Origin: Cardiocondyla obscurior
Taxonomy: Eukaryota; Arthropoda; Insecta; Hymenoptera; Formicidae
Reading direction: 5' to 3'
Length of the DNA stretch: 64,000 bases
Assembly (NCBI RefSeq): GCF_019399895.1
Contig: NC_091866.1
Span: 913,501-977,500, forward strand
Shown: piece by piece, positions 1 through 11,157 of the stretch
Layout of the letters: each line of letters opens with the position of its first letter
Numbering within the stretch: the stretch's first letter is position 1
Made by a program: the position numbers and the translations under genes
Notes under the pieces: model-generated
Databases searched by the model: none
Told to the model about the DNA's origin: nothing
The model's input: the letters and a program-made list of their open reading frames with translations, nothing else

Positions 1-625
1 ACTTATCGTAACGCGCGCTTTATCGCCCCCAAGGAGGCATAAGCTTTATTTTATGTATCACTTCTTCCCTTGATTCTTGTTTTTTTTTTCTTTCTTTTCA
101 AAAGACATTCGACTCTCCTTTACTTTTTAGAAATCAATTTTGACGTAAAGGTACAGGTGTAACATTGACAAATCGGTCGAATTTCTAATATTTTTTTTAT
201 ATATATTTATTGAGGTAAAAGCTTTTCGCACTACTCTTTATATTCTGTACGATTTAGGAAAAAAATATGGGTTTTCCGCTAGTCGGTTGTTTTTTCCTTT
301 GCGCGCAATAAGTTTTAAATGACCGTGCTCATTAGCAGATATATTCCCGTTTACGGAGTAGATTATACGTTACATCGATGTTTAACCAGGAATTTTTGTA
401 AGCTTAGGTATCTTGTTTTAATACGGATTATCGAACAATATGATTACATTTGAAAGCGGGTTGTAATATCTACTTAACACGTTATTAATATTTACAATGC
501 GTATCGAGGTTGTTGTTAATTAAAAAATATTTTCTAAAATTGAATACCGCGGCATTTACTTTTACATATATTACAATTAAATTTCACAAATTGTAGTAAA
601 ATGTGATATTTGCTTTTAATCGTAG
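1..625. other. Intron or flank upstream of the PDZ exons
   Basis: AT-rich sequence with poly-T runs and no supported coding segment. It ends in an acceptor AG at 624-625, just before the first PDZ exon. The earlier half of that PDZ domain must lie to the left of the window. I see nothing else in it. Confidence 0.6.
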
Positions 626-738
626 GGGCATCGGCGGAAAATGTGGCTACCCGGGAAGTGAGCGATGAAATTTTAGAAGTGAACGGCCGAACCTTGGAAA
701 ATGCAACTTATAAGGAAGTCATTCAATACATACATCAG
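626..738 (+). CDS. Exon encoding the middle/C-terminal part of a PDZ domain (partial gene)
   Basis: The exon reads on in phase 1 from an exon outside the window and ends at CAG before a GTAATT donor. It encodes a typical PDZ stretch: DEILEVNGRTLENATYKEVI, the betaD/betaE turn with the ILxVNG signature followed by helix alphaB. It joins in phase 0 to the exon at 952. PDZ domains bind C-terminal peptides of partner proteins. I do not recognise the parent protein. It is not the PDZ domain of the Stardust core, which is encoded separately at about 51940-52360. It could be the N-terminal part of a long Stardust-locus isoform or the end of a separate upstream gene. Confidence 0.8.
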
Positions 739-951
739 GTAATTATACATACATATTTATGCGGTTATATTATTTATATTTTCGGAGTGGCTCATTATTT
801 CGTGCGTTAATGAAGCACCATTACGTTTTTGAAAATAAGGATGGTATAATTAATAAAAAGAGAAAATTATTAATGTGATTTTTAAGCATGTTTTTATCTT
901 TGCATTATCTTAATAATGTAATACATACATATGTATTTCTTTTGATTTCAG

Positions 952-1006
952 TGCATCAGATCTCGAACAATATGTCTGCGTCTTCGGAGGAGCGGAAACA
1001 AAATGG
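952..1006 (+). CDS. Exon encoding the last strand of the upstream PDZ domain
   Basis: This 55-base exon sits between an ATTTCAG acceptor and a strong GTGAGTC donor. It continues the preceding exon in phase 0 and encodes CIRSRTICLRLRRSGNKM, the final beta strand of a PDZ domain with a basic tail. It ends after one base of a codon (phase 1). The first downstream exon with a matching phase is at 11741, which would give a GAC codon at the junction. That join is inference from phase only. Confidence 0.75.
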
Positions 1007-2250
1007 GTGAGTCAAATTTTTTTCTTTTTTTTTTTTCTTTGCATTCCCAATTCTTAACTATTATTATACATATATACTAAGGTATTAAAAAAGTAAAACG
1101 GAAATAAGTGAAGCATTGAAGTAATAATACAATTTTTATTAAAGTTTGAATTACAATCAAATAATAATAATATAGAACGTGATAATATAAAATATTAGGG
1201 AAAAGTAAATGATAGAAATTAAAAAGCGGTCTGAAGCTAAAGCGGAGTCGAATTTTTTACGTGAACTCATCTATGACCTCGTTATTTCGAATGCCAGCGA
1301 CGTGTTATTCTTTGAACAGATGTTTTTAAAGCAAATGAGACATTTCATCGTATATCCCAACCGGATACGGCATTGTTGCTTTATCACAACCACGCCTGAG
1401 CAAACTCTCGTACGAATTTGAATACAGTTTAAATACATTCGTCGCGGTTGATTTCATGCGTTGTCCATGCTCTATTTCTGCATGCCTCCTTTGAGTAAAT
1501 GCGCGGCGTTTTAAATATACCGGACGATAGATTTTCGATCGGAGGAAACGAAAAATTTGATCATAGAAAAGCTAAGAGGAAGTCGTAATTAATATCGATG
1601 CATTCCTGTCGCACACAATTTTCCGAGCAATGCTTAAAATGACAGTTCCAATTTTCGTAAAAATTTTTTTCAAGCGTGAACGCCGCACTCCTTTCTGTTC
1701 AAATTTGCAAACATCCCGAGTAGCATAATCGTGAACATAAATTTGCACCTTATTACGCCTTGAGACAATAGAAATATTTAGCCTCTCTTTGTCTCGTGGC
1801 GCGGACGATAACGTGTCGCTGCCATGCCGATACTGATAATATAGTGATTCATTTGTATGAATGGCGCCGTTATATTGCGCACGCTGATAACAGGTTTACT
1901 GCAATCGATTTCAATATTGCATTCGTGAAGTGGACGCGAATTACAAGTCCTTTAATTCGTTTAATCGCTCGATCCGTATCTCCGTATCATTATTTTTGCG
2001 CAATTGATCAGAACCCATAATCTATTCTCGTATTCCGATTATCTCAATAATCGTCATCCATTAAGCAGGTTTATTTTATCGCGCGGCAATATTTCGTATG
2101 CGCGTGTGATAAATTTTCGCACTTAGCGCGACCGTGAATTCTCAAGTTTGCGTTGTACGATCATAGAATTAATCGCGGGCCGAATTCCTTGGATAGCTAT
2201 TAGGCATTCGAACGAAAGCACATCGGTTATTCCGTGAAACAACAGACGTA
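1007..2250. other. Intronic sequence
   Basis: Begins with the GTGAGTC donor and a poly-T tract. Short ORFs are present but show no recognisable domain, codon bias or splice support. Nothing else seen. Confidence 0.5.
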
Positions 2251-3116
2251 GCCTGATGAATCGGTGAACAGCTTATTCCACGGCGCGGCAAAATTCGAAC
2301 GGCGTTCAGGGGAATTGTCGGCCGATTCCGGGAAGGCTCGTGCGAGTCCGGCGTTCGCCAGGTAAATGCTCCAGGTGGTCGCGTACGGTATCGCGGCGAG
2401 GGGAGCAGGACGCGGTAGTGGAGAACTCTGGAGGTAGGCAGGTAGACGGGCCAGCGGTTGCACATGGCGGATCAGGAGGATAACCTTCGAATGGTATCCG
2501 CTGTCACGCTCTCCGCGCGGCAGTACGGAGGAGCCGTTCGTACGCGCGCCAAGCGGTTTCCGCGCGCTCCGTTCCGTATGCTGGTGCCGTGACCGCGAGT
2601 CTTTTCCGGCGTCGAGCGCGACGACGACGACGACGACGACGACGACACAGGCTGCTTCTTGAAAAACGTGCGGTTTTTTTCGCCTCTCGCTGATCGTTCG
2701 GCGAACGCATCGAGTCGCGCGAGTGCCATATCGGGCGAGGAGAGCGCGGAGTACGCTGTGCTTTCGTTTTTTTTTTTTTGTTTTTTTCGTTCGGTTTTCC
2801 TCATCACGTTCGCCAGGCTGGTCCGCAGCCTCGCCGCGCAAATGGACCGCGATCCTCCGCGGAGATTACAAGCGAAACCGAGCGCAGGTCGTAAGATGAA
2901 CGGTTCCGCGATCGACGCGCGCGTGACGGAGCAGTGAATTCGTGATGGAAGATATTGGTGCTCTGTGGTGATCCCTCCGTCCGGTAGGGTGGTGTTGCAC
3001 GAGCGATTTCAACGCGCTCCAGCTTCTACGTCAGACGTGGAGATTCGTCTTCTTGTTTCTCGCGCCTCGTCCTTTTCATCATCGTCGTTATTTCGGGGAC
3101 CTGTCCATCTGCCAAA
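2250..3116 (+). promoter_or_regulatory. Candidate CpG-rich alternative promoter and noncoding first exon
   Basis: This block is markedly richer in G, C and CpG than the flanking AT-rich sequence. It contains a (CGA)n tract and ends in a plausible donor (CCAAAG before GTAAAAC at 3117). Short upstream ORFs (starts at 2841 and 2944) end within it, as expected for a 5' leader. It could splice to the acceptor-like site at 10757-10758, upstream of the MSKFF start codon, and so drive the 10926-start isoform. This is inference; no transcript evidence is available here. It could equally be a CpG-rich intronic island. Confidence 0.35.
2619..2646. repeat. (CGA)n microsatellite
   Basis: About nine uninterrupted CGA units inside the CpG-rich block. 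Confidence 0.95.
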
Positions 3117-3281
3117 GGTAAAACTCTTTTTTTTTCGCCTTGCGTATTTTTTTTTTTCTTTCGCTCTTTCGCCAACGACTTTAGATAATCCCGCGTGCCA
3201 ATCTTGCAGCGTAACTCCCGCAGTTTCGCCAGTTTTCTGGTACCGCCATCGGTACCAGGAACGTGCCAGCGCTTCTTTTTC

Positions 3282-3330
3282 GCTCTCTTTCTTTCTCTCT
3301 CTCTCTTTCTCTCTCTCTCTTTCCATCTCC
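3282..3330. repeat. (CT)n-rich pyrimidine microsatellite
   Basis: Runs of CTCTCT and TTTCTCTC. They create serine/leucine-rich and arginine/glutamate-rich artefact ORFs on the two strands. Confidence 0.9.
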
Positions 3331-5011
3331 GCCGCTGTCCTCCTTCCTTTCTCCCTTCCTCTTTCCGCTATTTGTCTCTCTTTCACTCTCTCGTGACATG
3401 TCGACTTCGCAATATCACGCGCGCCACTTATTTCCGATACACACCTCGTCGTCGCCACGGTTTTCAGCTCGCCGTTTACGATCCGCGTGCTCACGGTTCG
3501 AATTTTATCAGGTCCCCCTTTACTGCTTTGTCACGCCGATCAGCGGTAGTTTTTAGCGAGCGTTCGCGATTAATTGCACGTAATTATCCCTCTTTTCAAA
3601 TCGCCGGATTTAAATATAAACTCTTCTATGAGCTACATCGTTCTGCGAATATTAATGGATTTTTAAATTCACGAATTTTTACTACAAATATTTTACTCGA
3701 AACGACAAATATTCACCTTTTATCAATCTAGAGTTGTTTATTTGTCATCTTTTTTTTTTATGAGCACTCCGTCATCGTTACTTTCGCGGGATCTCTTGCG
3801 AAAACCCGCAATTATTAAATTCCGTGACATCTCTCGCCCAGTCTTTCCTTTTTCCTTCTCTTTGTCGCAATTAAAGACCGCGTTAATGCATTCCGCGTGA
3901 GCGTTTTAATCCACTATAAATTTGCATACGAAGTATGCGAGGATAGATGTTTCATTAATACCGCATGTAAAATGTTTCTCTCCCCGCTCGTTTTTATACG
4001 CTTTGTAAAATAGATTGTCTCTCGCCGCGTTTTACGAAACGTTAGGAATATTTATTAGAATCGCGTATAATAGATTCCGCGGAATAGGCCATCGCGTTTT
4101 ATGCACGCCTTTATATTACGTCCTCAACTCAATCGCGTTCCCTTGCATTGAAATATGGTTATTTTAGCCTCGTTTTTTACGGAACGGAGAAGTACCTTGA
4201 GAAATGATCTCTGGTGCTTTAGAAAATTTCTCAATCATATTGTAATTAATTGATTAATTAATATTCGCGAGGGATGAATATTATATACCCACGTATGTAA
4301 CTGGAATTATTGCTTCAAATAATAATTAGTGTATAATAGATAAAATATTATAACTTGTACGTTATGTTAAATCTTAGATCAACCGAGAAACGTCAAAAGA
4401 ATGACTGACGTGCGTTCATAATAATTCACTGTTAGCGATTCGAAAATTTGCTTCGCGTTCTTGCGTCATCGCTCAACGTCACGTTGTCTCGTCGCTTCTG
4501 AATTTTCTCATTTTTTCGAAATCCACTGCGTACTTATATATCCTTTTTTTTTTACCTACACGCAAACTTTTAATCTGTTAAAATTGATCCGCGAGAAATA
4601 TTTTTTTTAGCGATTTTTCCCCGTTACAAGTACACGCGTGCATAGGCGGGTTCGGGAAACGTGGACAAAGAGGGGAATTCCTTTCTGTTTCTCTAGTGAA
4701 CCGGGCCCGCGTGATTTTCACGTCGAGCAACATCCGCGCGGGCGTACATCCGCCTTCCGTGTGCGTACATGCGTACCGCGAATAATGCGGAATGTGTTTT
4801 TTTTTCTTCCCCTCTCCCCGGTGCGGGCTAACAATCGCGCTGCCCACGATGCGTGTCAAACGCGTATTGTCGTGGCATGGGCGTATTCGCGCGCACTCCT
4901 GGATGTGCCGGCACGGCCGTCACGGAAACGGGGAATCGCATCGAGCGCGTACGGACGTGACGAAGGAGAGTAGGAAGCGGGAGATGTGCGTAGAGCCGGT
5001 ACGCAAGACGT

Positions 5012-5041
5012 GGAGAGAGAGAGAGAGAGAAAGAGAGAGAG
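5012..5041. repeat. (GA)n microsatellite
   Basis: About 14 GA units with one AA interruption. Confidence 0.9.
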
Positions 5042-8000
5042 GCTTGGGTTTTACGAGCGCGATGCACGAGATGCAGTCGAGCAAGTATATGGAGTGCCTG
5101 CTCGAGAGACGATCGGCGCTCTTTCGAGTTCGGGGATGTTGCCCTTAAGTTCGCGACTACCATTCGCGTCGTCATAGGAGGAAACGAATAAAATTTGGAA
5201 AGAGCTTTGACGTTAAAAATTGAAAATTTATAAAAAAAATAAAATGAGACAACGTTAGGTGATAAGCTTTCACCACGCGATTCAATTATCGAGACGCTCG
5301 ACGATTAGAAAAATAAACGCCGAGCCAGGGTCGAAATTAAATTTTTTATCGGAAGAAAATTGGAATCCAGACTTGACTGCCGGATATCATCTCGTCGTCT
5401 TTTTGCGCTCCTCGCCGACGTATTCTGTACATGCGCTCGCGTGCGAGAACGCGATAGGTATGCAGCAGAAATCGAGAATGAGCAACCCGGGAGCAGATCG
5501 ACCGTTGACGTATAAATTAGGCACGATCGCTTAAATTGTCCCGCACGCACTTTCCCGTGATATGTGCTAAATTGTTTTCGTCCCAACCTGTTGAATTCTG
5601 ATGGAATCAGGGCACGCGGGGTAGAAAAAGACAGCGAAATGCTGCAAAATAGTTCTTTTTATAATCAACAGCACACTGCTAATCGGCATCACATTTGTTT
5701 CCCAAAATACATGCACCGTCGACTTTTTTTTGAGCGTGGAGTATCAGATTTTTCTACTCTTTTAAAAATTCCCGTTCGGAATCAATAATTACAGATCAAT
5801 TAAAGATGCACGAAAGCAATTTCTGTGGCCAGCAAAGTAATTGCTTCATCGACAAATAAAGTTGAAAATGCGATACAAGCCACGTGGTGTGCAAAAATTA
5901 AATGCAGCCTCTTTCGCGTCGTCGTTCGTTTACGTCTTTTTTTATCAGTGAGCCGAAGGAGTGAAAATCGTAAAGGGAGAGATTATAAGGAGGCAGTCCC
6001 AGGGCTGTTGTGTCACGGCAACTTTATAATAAAAGGATAATCTTACTTCACGGCAACGCATGCTCTCATATATTGGCCGGCGTTATAAAGGATAAATTCC
6101 AATTAAATGAGAGACGTTGGAGCACTTTCCTTACAATAGGTGTCTTTTTCCTTGCAATTTTCACTTCTTTGATTCGCTGGAAAAAAAAAAAAAACTTAAA
6201 AGGACATAGGTTTCAGTCAAACGATGACGTGAAGCGAGCTGTATTAAATTTTTGCGCGCGGCAGACAATAGACTTCCACCTCAACAGCATCTGCAACTTT
6301 CTTGTTTGTCAATGGACGATTGTCTTAACGCCCACGAAAATTATTTTTTAAATATCCTCCGCTTGTCTAAACTTGCGCCGCGAACGTTTCGATTTCTCGC
6401 GAATCCTCGAAAGGAGATTTGGGAACTGGGGGCGAAATGCGGTTGGAATAACGTCGAACGAATTATGTGGAGACGATCGTATTATCGCGATACGCGGGGA
6501 AATTCGTTTCGGACATCTGCGAGGAGTCTGACAGCGCGCGATCTTTTGCCATTTCCGTCGTTGCTGTAACTCCTTAAGTGGGTCTTACACCGGCATTCCG
6601 CAGCTTTCAACTCGACTCAGTGATGTAACGCGTTAAATAAGTGTCATGTAATCGCTAATAAATGTTAATAATTCTACTTATTTTGCTTTTGACATAATCA
6701 TTAATGATTACGTATTAAGTATGTGAAAATTGACGCGGTCTTATTCCAAACGGTGACGGTAATTTCGAAAAAAAATAGTTGTACAAATATTTTCCCCTTT
6801 TAAAATCAAAAAATAATCTCTTTTTTTTTTTCTTTTTGTAAGTTAATCCGTCGATGGTTACTGTGACGTAACGGTGGTTAGCCTGGATCTCGTGGCAAAC
6901 GTTTAGATGTGCCTACGCATTATCGTACGCGTATCAATGTGATTAGGTCGCATACTCGATATATTGATCCGCCAACCGACGCGCATAGTTTCTTGAGAAT
7001 TTGGCGAGCCGACGGCCACGCATGCCGAAATTATCATCTCGCATTCGATGCCGCGGAAAAGCAGTTATCGCCCTCGTAAAAGTAAACGGACCGCCGGTGA
7101 TTGTTTCTCTATTACCTTCAATAATCTTGAGTGATGCCTTTCGTTCCGACAATTTACCAGCCGTTTCGCGTAATCCGTCGCAGTGAGACGGACCAAACAA
7201 ATGTTTATTTCGTTTAGCAGTCTTTTGTTTAAATTTTATTGCCCTCGTTACGTTAGTTTGCGATAAGTAAAAATGGCCGAACCGTATTACAACGCGATAG
7301 CACATTTAAAAATAATTATCAATAGAGGGAGAGACGATCAATTTTCTTTTCTCGCGTATAGATGAAAATTTGCAATGCACACAACTTTCCACGAAACGTT
7401 AGCAAAGCACTCACCACTTCTTGATTTATTTATTGTCTGCCTGTTATTACCTGTTAAAAGTGATTGCAGTAATTAGAGAAGTGATTTATACGCAGTGACC
7501 TCGTATTTTAAACCCAAGCGTAATTAAAATTTTATTTGACAGTTTACTTTGGAGTACATAGTGACGACATACATCTATTGCATTTTTAATTAAAATTTCG
7601 TATCCGAAAAGGATTGAAAGTATTTTAAACGCTATTTACATTTTAATTACATGAATATTTTCGTGATTTTATTTTGTAATGTAAGATCCTCGCGGATGAT
7701 TAGTTTAGCTCGTGTTACTACGAGTTTTCCCTCGAGCTACTTTGAAGCAATCGTCGGAAATTTACAAATAATTTGGTAATGGTTTCGGACGTACCGTATA
7801 TGAGATCAAAATGTTGTCTCGTAGATCAAATGTCCAAACCTCGGCTGGTATGCTCCGCCGTTGCTTGATTTCGTGAGTATATGTGTACTATATACATCAG
7901 TATGCGGTATAGCCTATACAGTTAGAAAACTGGTTTTCGCCTCCTCTTGCGTCAAACCGTGCTGCTCATATAATCAAAACCATTCCGCGCGGTGGTACAG

Positions 8001-10758
8001 TTGTTTCTTCTCGTATTATCTTTACATATAAATGATATCTCGTGTCTACAAATCGTGCTCTCGGATATCGCTTTCATAATTTACGAAATCGGTTTTTTCC
8101 ACCGTAGCTTATTTCAGAAACGGCTGTTTGACGCAGCGCTATTTTCGATAATTACTCGCGCGCGACACCCACCGTGAAAAATACAACTTATTACATTTGA
8201 CGTCTTGATGAGCGATTAAGAGGCGCGTGATCGAGATATGGGGATATGCGGGACGGATTTTCCCTTTCTCGCGTACGTTGCCGAAAGCGGGGGAGGCCGC
8301 GCTAATTTTCACACGATTGTTCGGCAGAATAGAAAATACGATTATGGCTTTGAGCACGGTATTTGAGCGTCGGGCTTGACCTGGCTTTAATTATTCGCAA
8401 GTTAACCACTGTCCAACTATCGAGCTCGCGGCGCCTTTAGGAGAGCGAGTTTGGCTTAGGCGCTCGGGTAAAGCCTACTTAACGTAACATAGTTGATTGC
8501 CACTCTGCGTGCACGTATACACGACATATGCGCGAGCATCTAGTTACCGTTTCCGACGAGGTAGATTTCTCCGGACCGCGCCTCAGACAAACGTTGATAT
8601 CACGGCAAACGCATTGCCTGACCCGAATTTACCGCGTCACTGAATTTGCGAGCGTAATGCCTCTTCATCTACCTTAGCCCTATCTCCCGCCGCCTTTGGC
8701 CCGCATTCTCGCCCCCATTGTGCGCCGCATTTAACGTTAAATGCGATTTGATCCTGAATTCCGTTTGCCGTATTCATACGAATGTCTTATTCATTGTAAA
8801 CACCGAACGAGAACGAGACAGCGATACGCGTCGCGCTAAGCGGGGAATTACCACTAACGAAGTACCTGCACAGTCATAGCCCACATGTATATCCTGTAAT
8901 TAACTTGTGCTGTGTAAATTAATAGCGATATCACGATTACTATTGTGATTACGTGATGCGCTGTTAATTTATAATATTGCGACAGCCTTTTGCGACTTGT
9001 GATATGTTATATCACGGGGACTAGAGCGAGCTGCTTCTCCTTTCGTCTTTAATTAAGTAATCGATAATTAAGTCCAAGTTAAATAATTATTGTACCGATA
9101 TTTTAATGTTTTCCGACTTCTTTTAACAATTCGCTTCCAAGATAAATTCGTCAAACCCGGGTTTTGTGCATCGCGTTTATGCTCGTGCGACATTCATACT
9201 TGTCACCGGCTGTCAGAGCCGCTTTACAATAAAACGGGAAAAACGGGGTGTGCTTTCAGACGAAAACACACTTTCTCCGAATTGCCGTGCCATATCCGAA
9301 TACGTTTTGGAGCTAAGCCAAGAACATTTTGAAAAGGGAACCCACAGCGGGAACTGTTGCGAGTTTTCTTCACTAGCACGATGCTTCTGTCGTTCGGTAA
9401 AGCGCAAAAGGGCTTTAAGGCAATGAATGTATGCAGGTAGTGACACGGAAAGCTTCACCGAGACTTGGCCTAGAGCGTTTCAAGTGATATGCAATTGCGG
9501 CGCATCCTACATCAGCTGTGCATTCTAGAAAGACAATGAGCTAAGTGCGTGTACGCAATATATGCGTATAACGCGTACGTCGTAAGGGTAAACATCGATA
9601 GCTGTTAAAGCGATTGGAAGATGAACGATTTCGCCCAGTGAACTTCAGAGATATTCAATTGTATTAATTGGTTAAATCGAAAAAGAATTTATTACCTTTC
9701 GTAACGCAGAGACGATAAGCCCTCTAACGATATTCAAACAGTCAATTCGTTCGCTTTATCAACAATTTTATCTCTCGAACGCTTCGAAGCGCTCGAGACG
9801 AAAAAAAATAAGACGCGAAATGGACGTTAAATTCTCGGCCGTGAAAAATTTCCGGTGGCAGGAATAAAGTGTCTTGAGGTCTCCTCGGAACGAAAAACCG
9901 CCAGACGTACATTTAATCAGCCTCTTCGTTCGCACTAAAGCGGATTGCGAGAAAACCAGGTCGGGGATCACGTCAAGTGATAACAAAAAGAGCGAGGGCC
10001 CCGGGGGAAGGTCTATACCTATTTGAGGAATTTAAGAATGCCCCGACACTCTATCGACCTTCGCGTTTGTTCTTTCAATCTCGGTCGGAATTTCGGCGAC
10101 GGAGCTTTCGCGAATTCCTTAAACATTCTCGCCTTTATGCTGCCTGCCGCGTTAAGTGCGTTGAACTGGCGCTCTCTGTCAATTTTTATCGCCCGTACCG
10201 GCGTAGGTCCAAATATAAACTCCTTCGTGAATGCGTCCGTGCTATCCATTCTCGGTTGCCGGCTGCGCCGGAGAGTTTATTTTCTAGTTTCGTGACACGT
10301 GCGCGCGAATACCGTTCTCTTTCATGGAAGCTTTCGGCGGCTCCCAGCGCGAGCTTTTCATTCAGTGTTCGAACGGTGCCGATATCAATTTCCGAATATC
10401 GTTAACGAGTTGGCCAATCGATCGCAGCCAGTGTAGACGATGAATCGGCTAGATCGCTAATTACAACTTTTGGAATACCCGTTACGTTAAATGGGAACGC
10501 AGCGTCGCGTTCGTGTCTTTGTCGCTCGCGCTTACTAAAGAAGTAGAGTAATAATTGCGAAACGAATTTAATAGACTAGATAAAGTTACAAAAATGAAAT
10601 TTCGCTCTGGGTATGACGGCGAGTAAATTGCGGCTCTTGAAATATTACATTAGACACGTGAGACGGCATTTGCATTAAGAGATAAGCGCCTCCCGAGCTG
10701 TTTCACTTACACATTTATTTCGTCCCTTCCATAATTTCACTTCGTGTGTACTTAGAAT

Positions 10759-11157
10759 CGGAACACACGTACTTATTAATAGAACGTACTTAAAAATTAG
10801 ATCAAAATCAATGGAATTCAACGTCGATTAACAAGACAAGTGTTGCTCTCCGGGAGTGTAAAAAGCGAGTCTCGAGTTCGAATTCGTGAATTAATGTTTC
10901 GCGAAAGTCCTACGTTTGTGCGGGCATGTCGAAATTTTTTCGCAAGCTGATTCTCTGCGGTTGCTCGTCGCGTTCGGGCCTCGATGGCCGATCGATCGTC
11001 ACCGACGAGTCGATCGTCGACGACCCGCCGCCGAAATTCGCGGAGCCCTTGAAACACGCGGCGGAACTCGAGGGCGTAGCGCGGCATTTTGATCTGTCCG
11101 CTATAAAATTCATCGACGACGAGGAGGCCGACGAAGATGCAGCCTGCGCTAAGAACG
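10759..11157 (+). CDS. sdt: Candidate alternative first coding exon of stardust (start at 10926)
   Basis: An in-frame TGA at 10887 lies just upstream of ATG 10926, so this ATG is the first possible start in the frame. The encoded N-terminus begins [18 protein letters not shown], then an acidic segment with [10 protein letters not shown]. The exon ends after one base of a codon at a GTAGTC donor, compatible with the acceptor at 11740. The part before 10926 would be leader. The early basic residues and paired cysteines could allow membrane association by acylation, but this is speculation. The donor is only moderately good, so confidence is limited. Confidence 0.6.

Larger units (their letters stand above)
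3117..10758. other. Large intron of the Stardust locus, no supported gene
   Basis: Mixed AT-rich and CpG-containing sequence with scattered poly-T and pyrimidine tracts. All ORFs are short, overlap on several frames and lack recognisable domains. Simple repeats occur at 3282-3330 and 5012-5041. A plausible acceptor (pyrimidine-rich stretch then TTAG) ends at 10758. No transposon ORF, terminal repeat or RNA gene was recognised. Confidence 0.55.
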
